A stretch of 64,000 nucleotides of DNA from Hyphococcus sp. (GTDB lineage: Bacteria; Pseudomonadota; Alphaproteobacteria; Caulobacterales; Parvularculaceae), in assembly GCA_028284345.1 (NCBI GenBank), contig JANQRY010000003.1:930001-994000 (forward strand). Direction: 5' to 3'. The translations under genes were made by a program, and so were the position numbers. Below, piece by piece: positions 33,459 through 42,064 of this stretch. Position 1 is the stretch's first letter. The number at the start of each line of letters is the position of its first letter. A model generated the notes under the pieces. That model had not been told where the DNA came from. It did no database searches and was given only the letters and a program-made list of their open reading frames with translations.

Positions 33459-34127
33459 TCAGTCTACGGTGAAAGCCAGCACTCTCGAGACCTTTGTGAG
33501 GGACGCCTTTCCTTCTTCCATCCATTGATTGAAGGCCTCCTGACAGGCTGACAGATCCTTTTGGGAACTCGGCTTTTTGGTCACGACCCCTTCCCGCATC
33601 AACGCCTTCACCACATGATCGGAGAGGACAAAACTGTCGACCCCCATTTGCCGGAGAAAGTATTGAGCCGATGTTCCACCTAACCGCGCCGCGCGCTTCT
33701 TCAGATCCGTCAGCAAATTGACATATTCCGTCGGGGAAACACCGGCAAAGTAGGAACCGGCCGATCCATGTTCTTTCGTCAGCTCATTGACGAAAATGGC
33801 ATTGTCGCGGATCGAGAGGATCTTCTTGGCATGACGCACAATGCGCGTGTCTTTCAAATGGCGGTCGAGATCGTCATCCGACATCATCGCGCAGCGCCCG
33901 GGGGCAAAACCGTCGAACGCCTCTTCAAATCCCTCCCATTTGCTCTCGATCACTTTCCAGCTGAAGCCCGCCTGAAAGACGACCCGCGACATGCCCGCAA
34001 GATAGCGGTCATCGGGGATTTTTTTCAGCGCCGCCGGTGATCTGGGCGTGGGGATAAGCTCCTCCAGCGCGCCCGCGCCGCCCTTTCGCTCGGCGGCAAT
34101 GTCATAAAGTTCAGGGAAAGAGCGCAT
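33459..34127 (-). CDS. DNA-3-methyladenine glycosylase I family protein
   Basis: 222 residues with AAGG before the ATG. It follows the Tag-like helix-hairpin-helix fold: RYLAGMSRVVFQAGFSWKVIESKWEGFEEAF, VRHAKKILSIRDNA, LGGTSAQYFLRQMGVDSFVLSDHVVKAL. The classical zinc-binding Cys/His residues of E. coli Tag are not evident, as in many alphaproteobacterial members. The family removes alkylated adenine from DNA, and activity in this branch is inferred. An operon with the DUF427 gene is likely. Confidence 0.78.
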   Translation of the reverse strand: MRSFPELYDIAAERKGGAGALEELIPTPRSPAALKKIPDDRYLAGMSRVVFQAGFSWKVIESKWEGFEEAFDGFAPGRCAMMSDDDLDRHLKDTRIVRHAKKILSIRDNAIFVNELTKEHGSAGSYFAGVSPTEYVNLLTDLKKRAARLGGTSAQYFLRQMGVDSFVLSDHVVKALMREGVVTKKPSSQKDLSACQEAFNQWMEEGKASLTKVSRVLAFTVD

Positions 34128-34295
34128 GATGAAACCTTAGCAGCCTTTTGCGGAGCTCGTCACGCAATGACGGCAAAGCTGCACTGCGCCCAGCTGAGTT
34201 ATCATGCAGTGTTGAACTGAGCCGAAGTTCGTGGCTACGAAGCAAATACCCAATTAATCTGTTGGATCGCAGCTTGACTTTGGAGATGTCTTTGA

Positions 34296-34793
34296 ATGCC
34301 TGCAACGACGAAGGACGAACTATTCGAGGTGACCAAACGGGAGTTTCTCAAACTAGAGAAGCTGCTCGCGAGCATTCATCCCGATGAGGCTCTCATTAAG
34401 GACGCGGACGACATCTCAATCAAAGATATCGTTGCCCACCGCGCCCATTGGATTGACCTCTTCTTGGGCTGGTACGAGGACGGTCAGGCGGGCAAAGACG
34501 TCTTCTTTCCTGCAAAAGGCTATAAGTGGAATGAACTCAAGCAGTACAATGCAGACCTTCGGGCAAAGCAAATCCGGGTGAGTTGGACGCAGGCATGCAG
34601 CGCCTTGAAAACGTCCCACGACCGGCTCTTGGCGTTCATCTCAAGGTCCCCGGATAGTGTGTTGTACGACGGCCCCATGAAGGGCGCTAAGAACGACTGG
34701 ACGACGGGCCGCTGGGCCGAGGCCGCCGGGCCAAGCCACTATAGGTCCGCTGGCAAATACATCAGGGCCCGACTAAAGGTGCTCAGAGAGTGA
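34296..34793 (+). CDS. ClbS/DfsB-family protein
   Basis: 165 residues with GGAG before the ATG. Four-helix DinB-like fold: TKDELFEVTKREFLKLEKLL, SIKDIVAHRAHWIDLFLGWYEDG, FFPAKGYKWNELKQYN and SHYRSAGKYIRARLK. The family includes ClbS, which opens the cyclopropane of colibactin and protects DNA. No colibactin-like genes are here, so a role in resisting another reactive compound is only a possibility. Confidence 0.8.
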   Translation: MPATTKDELFEVTKREFLKLEKLLASIHPDEALIKDADDISIKDIVAHRAHWIDLFLGWYEDGQAGKDVFFPAKGYKWNELKQYNADLRAKQIRVSWTQACSALKTSHDRLLAFISRSPDSVLYDGPMKGAKNDWTTGRWAEAAGPSHYRSAGKYIRARLKVLRE

Positions 34794-34936
34794 GTGCTCC
34801 GTGCCAAAATCAGGTCTTGGCGTTCACATGAACCCGTAATGGAAGATCTGCCCCGGCCAAGACAACCGCCTGGTGAAAAACCGAGTCTTGAGTGGCCGCC
34901 CAACACGATCAAAAAAAACAATAGAGGAGCAACCCC

Positions 34937-35566
34937 TTGAATCCGATCCGCGAGCGAACGAAAGACCAGTTTCCATCTGTCCTTTTGACTTTGTTGAGCA
35001 TTGTGCAGGCCTTGGCCCTTGGCATGCTCTGGACCCATATCGAGGAATCGCCCTTCCTCTTCGAGCCATCGTTCTCTGCTGCCTTTTATTGGTCGCAGGC
35101 GGTCGTCACGTTTCTTTCGATGCTCTTGATTTGGCTTCTCTATGTCAACACGGTCATGAGGTTCAGGTGGGTGCCGGGCATCGTGGAATCGGTCCTGCCG
35201 TTCTTCATCGGGCTTCTCGAATTTGTCATGGTCGCAACCATGGGCCCCGATTTGATTGGTCTTTGGTTTGTCTTGTTCGCCGCTATTTGCGCAATCGCTT
35301 CCTATTCCGCACATCAGACTTTCGTCCGTGCACGTTTGGAAGAGGAAAACCAAACATTCTTTCAGAACGTAGCACCCGCAACCTACCGCGACTACCTGCC
35401 AAGCATCATCTTGGTCGTCACGTTCGCATTTGCTGGACTGCTGTTGCTTCAGTCAGACCACCCGAATGTGCTCGCGGTCATCATGATGGCGGGCGCCTAT
35501 GCATTTGTAATCAGCCAGTTCATCACGTCGGCGAAATGGTGGCAGAGCTCGCTGGGGGAAGGGTGA
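34937..35566 (+). CDS. Integral membrane protein of unknown function
   Basis: 209 residues from TTG 34937, which is preceded by GAGGAG at good spacing. About six hydrophobic segments: VLLTLLSIVQALALGMLW, AVVTFLSMLLIWLLYVNTV, SVLPFFIGLLEFVMVATMG, LIGLWFVLFAAICAIASYS, YLPSIILVVTFAFAGLLLL and VLAVIMMAGAYAFVISQFI. No catalytic motif or family recognised. Confidence 0.7.
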   Translation: MNPIRERTKDQFPSVLLTLLSIVQALALGMLWTHIEESPFLFEPSFSAAFYWSQAVVTFLSMLLIWLLYVNTVMRFRWVPGIVESVLPFFIGLLEFVMVATMGPDLIGLWFVLFAAICAIASYSAHQTFVRARLEEENQTFFQNVAPATYRDYLPSIILVVTFAFAGLLLLQSDHPNVLAVIMMAGAYAFVISQFITSAKWWQSSLGEG

Positions 35567-35728
35567 GGACGGAAGGAACGCTAAGCAACCAAACGCTGCG
35601 TAATGCTGCGAAGGATTACGGGCCATGTTCAACCGAAAGGCCACCCATACCTCGCTTGAATTGAAGGGCTTCGGTATGAAAGAAGCATACGTCTTAACCT
35701 GAACCTGTACGAGTGCTATCATCGAGAA

Positions 35729-36382
35729 ATGAAACAGAGGCCTCAAGTTCTTTACTTCGATATCCGAGGACGAGCAGAGCCAATCCGAATGCTATTGGAG
35801 TTTGTCGGGGTCGATTTCGAGGACAGACAAATCACTTTGGAACAATGGGAAACGCTCCGTTCAACTACACCATTTGGACGAATGCCGGTGTACAAGGAAG
35901 GTGATTTAGAGATTCCTGAGACGTTCGCCATCATGAACTACCTCGGGCGCAAACATGGCTTGTGCGGCGACAATGACCATGATCGCATCCGCAGTGATGT
36001 GACAACCGAAGCTTGGAGGGACTACGGAAATCGGGTGGCTAATACATTTGGCGCGCAGTCCAACTCTGACGATGCCAGGAAACGCTTCTTGGCAGAGGAA
36101 CAACCCGCTTTGCTAGCAGACCTGGAGGCCTATTACCTCCAGCGAGATACAACATCGCAGTATTGGGCGGGAGCATCGCCCACTATCGGAGACTTCGCTG
36201 CCTTTCACCTAATCGAAGGTCTAGCGAGGCAGTTTCCGAACGTCTTAAGGAATTTCCATGCCCTTGAGTCGTTCCATCAGTTCTTCGCAGCTCAGCCAAA
36301 AATAAAAAAATACCTTGAGTCACCTCGAAGACCTTCGGCTCTATTTTACGGTCCAAATGGGAAGATATATCCAAAAGAGTGA
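35729..36382 (+). CDS. Glutathione S-transferase (sigma-like)
   Basis: 217 residues. The thioredoxin-like N-terminal domain starts VLYFDIRGRAEPIRMLLEF, the sigma/alpha-type signature with the catalytic Tyr, and includes FGRMPVYKEGDLEIPETFAIMNYL, where Pro and the ETFAI glutathione contacts are visible (sigma enzymes have QSxAI). The helical C-terminal domain carries ASPTIGDFAAFHLIEG. It conjugates or isomerises electrophiles with glutathione. It is monocistronic in appearance. Confidence 0.88.
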   Translation: MKQRPQVLYFDIRGRAEPIRMLLEFVGVDFEDRQITLEQWETLRSTTPFGRMPVYKEGDLEIPETFAIMNYLGRKHGLCGDNDHDRIRSDVTTEAWRDYGNRVANTFGAQSNSDDARKRFLAEEQPALLADLEAYYLQRDTTSQYWAGASPTIGDFAAFHLIEGLARQFPNVLRNFHALESFHQFFAAQPKIKKYLESPRRPSALFYGPNGKIYPKE

Positions 36383-36550
36383 CTCATGTGAGGGCCCCGC
36401 ATTGTGTTAAAGGCAGACCCTCATTGTGGCCGCAATTGGATTTCGCCGCGGCAAAAAAGGAGAAGTTCTCCCCTCTCGCCCCCGCCCCCTCTATCCAACC
36501 AGTTTTGACCCTCTCCCGTATTCGCGATATCCATAGCGTTTTCTGCGGGA

Positions 36551-37285
36551 ATGCGAATGACGATTAAGGGCGTATTTTTTGACTTGGGGGGCACGTTGTT
36601 CTCCTATGTCCAGCTGAACAACAATCGGGGGAGCGCGCTCCTTGACGCCGTCTACCGATTGGCAGGGGACGACAAACCCGAGCCGAAAACGATCGGACTG
36701 TCGTACAGGCAAGCCAGCAGCGAGATCGCCAAAGAATACGCCGAGCTCGACTACTACCTGCATTCGGATCTGTTCTCCGACACCTTCAAAAGGCTGACCC
36801 AGATCCTCGATATCCCCTTCGATCAAAATATCTATGCGGACTATCAGGCCCAGCAACAAGCCGACATCATCAACGGTCTGCACCTCAAACACGATTGCCA
36901 CGCCACCCTGCAAGCCTTAAAGGACCAAGGCCTTTACCTTTCCATCGTCTCCAACATCGATGAGAACATGCTCCAGCCGCTGGTGGAACGCGAACAGCTC
37001 CATGACTATCTCGACCATTGGACCAGCTCAGAGGCGGCACAGTCGTGCAAACCCCACAGCCGTTTCTTTGAGGTCAGTCTGGAGAAATCCGGACTGAACC
37101 CGGAAAACGTGATGTTCGTGGGCGACTCCCCTGAACACGATGTCAACGGAGCATCCCCCTTCGGTATGCGCACCGTGCTGATCAAAAACGGAGGCGAACC
37201 CGCCCCCCTCCAATCGGGAGAAAAGGACCTCACAGATCCCCATCATACGATCACGCATCTGTCGGAACTCTTAGAACTGGTGTAG
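36551..37285 (+). CDS. HAD-superfamily hydrolase
   Basis: 244 residues. Motif I reads VFFDLGGTLF, so the nucleophile Asp is present but the second Asp of the usual DxD is Gly. Motif II is SIVSNID, motif III Lys is in AAQSCKPHSRFFE, and motif IV is FVGDSPEHDVNGAS. The helical cap is of the C1 type. DxG variants act in some dehalogenases and phosphatases, so activity cannot be excluded. It is followed after three bases by a kinase-like phosphotransferase gene, likely cotranscribed. Confidence 0.82.
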   Translation: MRMTIKGVFFDLGGTLFSYVQLNNNRGSALLDAVYRLAGDDKPEPKTIGLSYRQASSEIAKEYAELDYYLHSDLFSDTFKRLTQILDIPFDQNIYADYQAQQQADIINGLHLKHDCHATLQALKDQGLYLSIVSNIDENMLQPLVEREQLHDYLDHWTSSEAAQSCKPHSRFFEVSLEKSGLNPENVMFVGDSPEHDVNGASPFGMRTVLIKNGGEPAPLQSGEKDLTDPHHTITHLSELLELV

Positions 37286-37288
37286 ACC

Positions 37289-38440
37289 ATGACAACAGAC
37301 AGGGTTATCCCCGAAACCCTCGAGGCATTGACACCCGAATGGCTCACGTCCGCATTCACCGAGACGGGCATCCTGAGCGGACCCAAGATCACCGCCACCT
37401 CGGCACAGCAACTGGGAGAGGGTGAAGGCTTTGTCGGCGAGATCTTCCGTATAACGCCGACATATGATTCGGATGGTGCTCAGCCGCACACGTTCATCCT
37501 CAAAATCCCCAAACTCGCCAATCGAGCCATGGGGGAACTGCTCGGCGCCTATGAACGCGAAAACATGTTCTATATGACGTTCGGTCGCGACCTCCCCATA
37601 CAAACGCCCACTCTGTATTTCGGCGACTTCGACAGGGATGTGGGCAGCGAAAATCAAGAAAAGATTATTCGCCAGGCGGACAAAATTCCGAAGTTTCTCA
37701 ATCCACCCATGATGTGGTTATCCCGGAAAATCGCCGCCGGCAAAAAACGTCGATACATCCTTCTCATTGAAGACATTAAGAACGCCGCACCCGGCGATCA
37801 GATCGCCGGAGCCGATCGGAACCGATGCGCCAGGGTGATGCAAGAAACCGCAAAACTGCACGCCCGCTTTTGGGAGCGCGAAGAACTTCAAAACCAATTC
37901 TGGCTCATGCCCATGGACGTGGACACGCGCATGCGCCACCACATGATGAAAGGGGCTCGGCCGACCTTTGAGAGCCTCTTCCCGGAAACCGTGAAGAACG
38001 GGCTCGGAACCTATTTGGACCGTGTTATGACGGACGGCATAGAGCAGATGTACAAACTCTGCGAAGGCCCCACCACGCTGCTTCACTGCGACTTGCGTCT
38101 CGACAATCTGTTTTTTCGCGGCGAAGAAGTCATCTTCATCGACTGGCAGTTGGTCCGCCGGGGACCGCCCGCTTATGATCTCGCCTATTTCCTCTCCAGC
38201 GCTCTCAACGATGGTGACAGCGCCGGAGACCTTTTGGAGATCTATCATGCCGCGCTCACATCCGAAGGGATCAACGGGTATTCGCTTGCTGATTTGAAGG
38301 CGGACTATACCCTGGCGCTGCACGTTGTTCTGATGACGCTCTCCACCGTCGACCAAGTCGATGTGGGCGACGGACGTGGTTCAGTGCTCCTCCAACGCTG
38401 GATGGATCGCCTTCTGCAAAGGCTGCAAGCCGACGGCTAA
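37289..38440 (+). CDS. APH/ecdysteroid-kinase-like phosphotransferase
   Basis: 383 residues. Kinase-like fold with the glycine loop region (QLGEGEGFVGEIFRI), Lys in TFILKIPK, the catalytic loop LLHCDLRLDNLFF (Asp and Asn), and the metal Asp in VIFIDWQLVRRGPPAYDLAYFL. The length and HCDLRLDN form are closer to the EcKinase/CHK-like group than to aminoglycoside kinases. The substrate is probably a small alcohol or sterol-like molecule, unknown. It sits three bases after the HAD gene, a possible kinase/phosphatase pair. Confidence 0.82.
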   Translation: MTTDRVIPETLEALTPEWLTSAFTETGILSGPKITATSAQQLGEGEGFVGEIFRITPTYDSDGAQPHTFILKIPKLANRAMGELLGAYERENMFYMTFGRDLPIQTPTLYFGDFDRDVGSENQEKIIRQADKIPKFLNPPMMWLSRKIAAGKKRRYILLIEDIKNAAPGDQIAGADRNRCARVMQETAKLHARFWEREELQNQFWLMPMDVDTRMRHHMMKGARPTFESLFPETVKNGLGTYLDRVMTDGIEQMYKLCEGPTTLLHCDLRLDNLFFRGEEVIFIDWQLVRRGPPAYDLAYFLSSALNDGDSAGDLLEIYHAALTSEGINGYSLADLKADYTLALHVVLMTLSTVDQVDVGDGRGSVLLQRWMDRLLQRLQADG

Positions 38441-38463
38441 ATCTTTACGTTCAGCGCAATCGT

Positions 38464-39297
38464 CTACAGTCCGCGCTTGCCCGCCTCACGCAATACATCC
38501 GCAGACTGAAAATGAAACTCGGTGGGAGTCATGGTAAAGGCCGTCTGGCCGGAATCAACAACCAACGTGTGGCCCGTCACATAGCGTGCCTCGTCGCTCG
38601 CCAGATACAAGAGCGCATTCGCAATATCGCTGGGCGCGCCGGCAATGCCAAGCGGCGCCATAGAACTAACTTGTTTTTCAGCCGTCGCCGAGTCGTTGGG
38701 ATCCCCGCTGATAACCGCATTCACCATCGCCGTAACCGTGTTTCCCGGCGCCACGGCGTTCACCCGGATTCCGTCCCGCGCCAATTCCGAACCGACAGAT
38801 TTCGTCAGCCCGGAAACCGCGTGTTTGCACGCGGTATAGCAGTGTGGACCGAGTCCGCCTTGCACGCCCGCGGTCGAGGCGATGGATAAGATGCTCCCGC
38901 TCTTGTTCGGCTTCATCACCCGGGCCGCATGCTTCATGCCGTAGAAAACACCGTCCAAAAGAACGGCAACCGTGCGCTCCCAGGACTCAGAAGACGTCTC
39001 GGCGATCGGACCGACAGCACCGACGATGCCGGCATTATTGACCATGATATCGAGCTTGCCGAACGCGTCGACCGCATGATCCACGGCGGCTTGGACATCG
39101 GCTTCTTTCGTCACATCACACGTGACAAACCGGGCTGTGTTTCCCAGCGAGGCCGCCACTTTGGAACCCGCCTCCTCTTGCAGATCGGCCACCACGATGG
39201 ACGCCCCCTCTTCGGCAAACCGTTTCACGGTGCCTTCGCCGATCCCGCTTGCAGCACCGGTAACCAGCGCAACTTTTCCTTCCAGACGCCCAGCCAT
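38464..39297 (-). CDS. Short-chain dehydrogenase/reductase
   Basis: 277 residues from ATG 39297, with GGGAGA upstream; a longer frame overlaps the ribD-like gene and is rejected. All classical SDR motifs are intact: TGAASGIG, VNNAG, Ser in SIASTAG, and YTACK (Tyr and Lys). The substrate is unknown. It lies downstream of gpmA and the ribD-like gene on the same strand and could be the last gene of that transcript. Confidence 0.88.
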   Translation of the reverse strand: MAGRLEGKVALVTGAASGIGEGTVKRFAEEGASIVVADLQEEAGSKVAASLGNTARFVTCDVTKEADVQAAVDHAVDAFGKLDIMVNNAGIVGAVGPIAETSSESWERTVAVLLDGVFYGMKHAARVMKPNKSGSILSIASTAGVQGGLGPHCYTACKHAVSGLTKSVGSELARDGIRVNAVAPGNTVTAMVNAVISGDPNDSATAEKQVSSMAPLGIAGAPSDIANALLYLASDEARYVTGHTLVVDSGQTAFTMTPTEFHFQSADVLREAGKRGL

Positions 39298-39359
39298 TTT
39301 GGAGTTCTCCCTGATGTATTTTGCGTTGGCGGGGACGTTATACGCGGTCGCTCGCTGCT

Positions 39360-40184
39360 TCAAGCGGTCCTGACGGTTTTTTGTGAGAGCACCTGAACCA
39401 CCCCCACGCGGGTAAGTCCCGCTTCGCCCAGCCGGCGCAGCACGACGGAGGAATCGAGCTTCTTCTTGTTGAGAGCCCCCGCTTCGACCACACGGGCAAA
39501 ATGGCCAAGCAGCAGATCGTTCGCCCGTCCGGCAATAATCCACGCAGACGGATCGCACAGCGCCAGCCGCTCAGTGACATAGTCCCGGTCGGACGAGGTA
39601 GCGACGGCCAACAACAGGAGATTGGCCTCTTCCCAATCGGAGGGCGACTCCAAATAGGTCCGCACAGAGAGCAGAATAGCATCAAAAATTGATAGAGTCT
39701 TGGTATCGAACCGCGAGATTTCGTAGGTCTTGGGCACACCCTTCTCGATACGGTGGAAAAAGCCCTCATTGATCTCCGCCGCCGCCTCATGCAAAAGCCC
39801 AAGATCGACCGAGATCCCCGCCGCCTGCAATTGCTCAACCCCTGTGCCGTCCACGCGCTCATCCGGGTCGGCCAAGGCAACGACACAGCGAGAGATTCCG
39901 GCCTTGATAAGAGCGTCCGCACACGGCGGTGTTTGGCCTGTATGGCTACACGGCTCCAGGGTCACATAGGCGGTAGCGCCGGCTGCCTCCCGGCCCGCGT
40001 CCGCAAGCGCAACAGCTTCCGCGTGGGGCCGTCCCCCCTTTTGCGTGGCGCCCTCGCCAACGACGATGCCATCTCGCACCAGGACGCAGCCTACCGCCGG
40101 ATTCGGCCAAACCAACCCGAGTTGCCCGCGCGCCAGATCAAGCGCCCGCTGCATGTAGCGCTCGTCTTGGTCGTCGGAAGTCAT
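39360..40184 (-). CDS. RibD-type pyrimidine deaminase with degenerate, shortened reductase domain
   Basis: 274 residues against roughly 360 in full-length RibD. The deaminase half is intact: PNPAVGCVLV, zinc His54 with catalytic Glu56 (HAEA), and Cys79 and Cys88 in EPCSHTGQTPPCADAL. The second half aligns only loosely with the reductase: DAILLSVRTYLESP stands for the usual DAILVGxGTVLxDDP, the SLDG substrate motif is gone, and after LDSSVVLRRLGEAGLTRV the VEGG motif and final 50-60 residues are missing. No alternative frame restores them. It should deaminate the riboflavin precursor, with reduction done elsewhere, or it has a new role. Confidence 0.75.
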   Translation of the reverse strand: MTSDDQDERYMQRALDLARGQLGLVWPNPAVGCVLVRDGIVVGEGATQKGGRPHAEAVALADAGREAAGATAYVTLEPCSHTGQTPPCADALIKAGISRCVVALADPDERVDGTGVEQLQAAGISVDLGLLHEAAAEINEGFFHRIEKGVPKTYEISRFDTKTLSIFDAILLSVRTYLESPSDWEEANLLLLAVATSSDRDYVTERLALCDPSAWIIAGRANDLLLGHFARVVEAGALNKKKLDSSVVLRRLGEAGLTRVGVVQVLSQKTVRTA

Positions 40185-40196
40185 CGTATCTAGCCT

Positions 40197-40913
40197 TTAG
40201 GTGGGCAAGTCTGCAGCGCGGTCTTTGTCCAAATAGCCACAGGACTTCACGTTGAGGTCTGCATCGAGATCAAAGAGCAACGGATTACCTGTCGGAATCT
40301 CCAAAGACGTGATCTCATCATCAGAGATTTCCAATAAATGCTTACAAAGCGCCCGCAAACTGTTGCCATGCGCTGCGATGATGATGTTCTCGCCTGCTTG
40401 CGCGATCGGTGCAATCTCCCGGCTCCAGTACGGCAAGACCCGGTCGAGCGTCGTCTTAAGGGACTCGGTTGCGGGAAGGAGCGCGGCCGGCACTTTCGCA
40501 TATCGTTTATCTGAACGCGGATGATAGGGACTATCGAGATCAAGCTCCGGCGGCGGAATATCAAAACTGCGCCGCCATATGTGAACCTGCTCATCACCGT
40601 GCTTTTCTGCGGTTTCGGCTTTGTTAAGCCCCGTCAGTCCCCCATAATGGCGTTCATTCAACTCCCAAGCGGTCGTCTGCGGCAACCACATTATGTCGGC
40701 CTCATCGAGCACCATCCACAGTGTACGAATAGCCCGCGTAAGGACAGACGTATACGCTCGGTCAAACGTGACAGGCAACGCCTTCAAGAGTTCGCCGGAC
40801 TTCTTGGCTTCCGCCCGGCCCTGCTCGGTCAGATCCACATCATGCCAACCGGTGAAGCGATTCTCCAGGTTCCACTGGCTTTGGCCGTGACGAATAAGAA
40901 CAAGGTGCGGCAT
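40197..40913 (-). CDS. gpmA: 2,3-bisphosphoglycerate-dependent phosphoglycerate mutase
   Basis: 238 residues from ATG 40913, with GGAG eight bases upstream. The phosphohistidine motif [10 protein letters not shown] (His9), [11 protein letters not shown], the [14 protein letters not shown] helix, [13 protein letters not shown] and the second His in [12 protein letters not shown] are all present. It interconverts 3- and 2-phosphoglycerate in glycolysis. It is first in a three-gene run (gpmA, ribD-like, SDR), with 12 bases to the ribD-like gene. Confidence 0.93.
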   Translation of the reverse strand: MPHLVLIRHGQSQWNLENRFTGWHDVDLTEQGRAEAKKSGELLKALPVTFDRAYTSVLTRAIRTLWMVLDEADIMWLPQTTAWELNERHYGGLTGLNKAETAEKHGDEQVHIWRRSFDIPPPELDLDSPYHPRSDKRYAKVPAALLPATESLKTTLDRVLPYWSREIAPIAQAGENIIIAAHGNSLRALCKHLLEISDDEITSLEIPTGNPLLFDLDADLNVKSCGYLDKDRAADLPT

Positions 40914-41022
40914 GCAAAACTCCGGATTGTCGAAAAGTTTCATTGATCCTGTGTGCGGTTATGACAAGACACCACCCACCGTGCAAGCAGCCATGACGCA
41001 GTCGCAATTGATTCGAGCCGCT

Positions 41023-41070
41023 AAAGGGGCATAACAAGCCGGAACAAAAGGGGCATAACAAGCCGGAACA
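41023..41070 (+). repeat. 24-base tandem duplication upstream of an SDR gene
   Basis: The unit AAAGGGGCATAACAAGCCGGAACA occurs twice in a row, with copies at 41023-41046 and 41047-41070, ending 14 bases before the ATG at 41085. The copies are essentially identical, pointing to a recent slip duplication in the leader. Confidence 0.75.
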
Positions 41071-41084
41071 AACGGGAGGACCTA

Positions 41085-41924
41085 ATGTTTGATCTAAAGG
41101 GAAAAGTTGCTGTCATCACGGGCGGCGCCAGCGGGATGGGCCGTGCAACTGTCGAGCTTTTCATCAAGGCGGGGGCGCAAGTGGCGTGCCTTGATATTTT
41201 GGATGACAAGCAAGCAGCGATGGCAGCCCAGTTCGGCGAGAACTTCCGCTACGTCCACACCGACGTCACCAACGATGAGGAGTTGAGATCCTCAATCGAC
41301 GAAGTGGCCGAAACCTTCGGCGGGCTCCACATCCTTTTCAACAATGCCGGTGCCGCCCGCGCCCTCGACGAAGACCCGTTCGATTTAGAAGGGTACGACA
41401 AAGACATAAAGCTGCTGCAAAGAGCGGTCGTAGCCGGCACGAAGTTTGCCGTTCCCCATATGATCGCAGCGGGAGGGGGTAGCATCATCAACACCGCCAG
41501 CATAGCCGGCCTTCAGGCGGGCTATGGGCCCTTTGGATATTCCGTTGCCAAAGCAGCCGTTGCGCAGATGGCCCGTCACTTTGCAACCAGATTGGCCACA
41601 CACAAAATCCGTGTCAATACGATCTGTCCCGGGTTCATTCCCACCGCGATCTTCGGACGCGCCATGGGCGAAACACAAGCCCAAGCGGAGCAACGATCAG
41701 CTATGATTGCTGAAAACGCGAACCGCATGCAGCCCCTGCCCCTCGCCGGCCGGCCTGAAGACATCGCCAATATGGCGCTCTTCTTCGCCAGTGACGCCAG
41801 CCAGTTCATCACCGGGCAGACAATAGCGGTGGATGGCGGCATTACATGCGGCCCCCGCTCCGCTTGGGACGAAGAAGCCGCCAGCGTTCTTCAAGAAGTT
41901 CTCGGCATGGTTCCAGAGGATTAA
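41085..41924 (+). CDS. Short-chain dehydrogenase/reductase
   Basis: 279 residues with GGGAGG before the ATG. Classical motifs: TGGASGMG, FNNAGAA, Ser in NTASIAG and YSVAK. Its cofactor strand ends ACLDILD, which favours NAD over NADP. Substrate unknown. It stands alone between gpmA and ald. The 24-base tandem duplication lies in its leader. Confidence 0.88.
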   Translation: MFDLKGKVAVITGGASGMGRATVELFIKAGAQVACLDILDDKQAAMAAQFGENFRYVHTDVTNDEELRSSIDEVAETFGGLHILFNNAGAARALDEDPFDLEGYDKDIKLLQRAVVAGTKFAVPHMIAAGGGSIINTASIAGLQAGYGPFGYSVAKAAVAQMARHFATRLATHKIRVNTICPGFIPTAIFGRAMGETQAQAEQRSAMIAENANRMQPLPLAGRPEDIANMALFFASDASQFITGQTIAVDGGITCGPRSAWDEEAASVLQEVLGMVPED

Positions 41925-42064
41925 GCTTCCCAAAAGTCCATTATCCCAAAACATTGATCTCTCACAAAGCATTGACGCCGCCTTATGGTTAGCAATCGTT
42001 AAACCGTAACCTATATTCTTAGAGGAACTGGCCACATCTTCTGCGGCAAAAACGGAGTGGCGCG

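Noticed and set aside
38464-39558. A longer form of the SDR gene starting at 39558
   Set aside because: The extra 87 codons overlap the ribD-like gene out of frame; ATG 39297 has GGGAGA and the standard SDR start.
41985-42015. TTAG-CAATCG-TTAA resembling a CtrA site before ald
   Set aside because: The spacing is six rather than seven bases and one half-site is imperfect; too weak to call.
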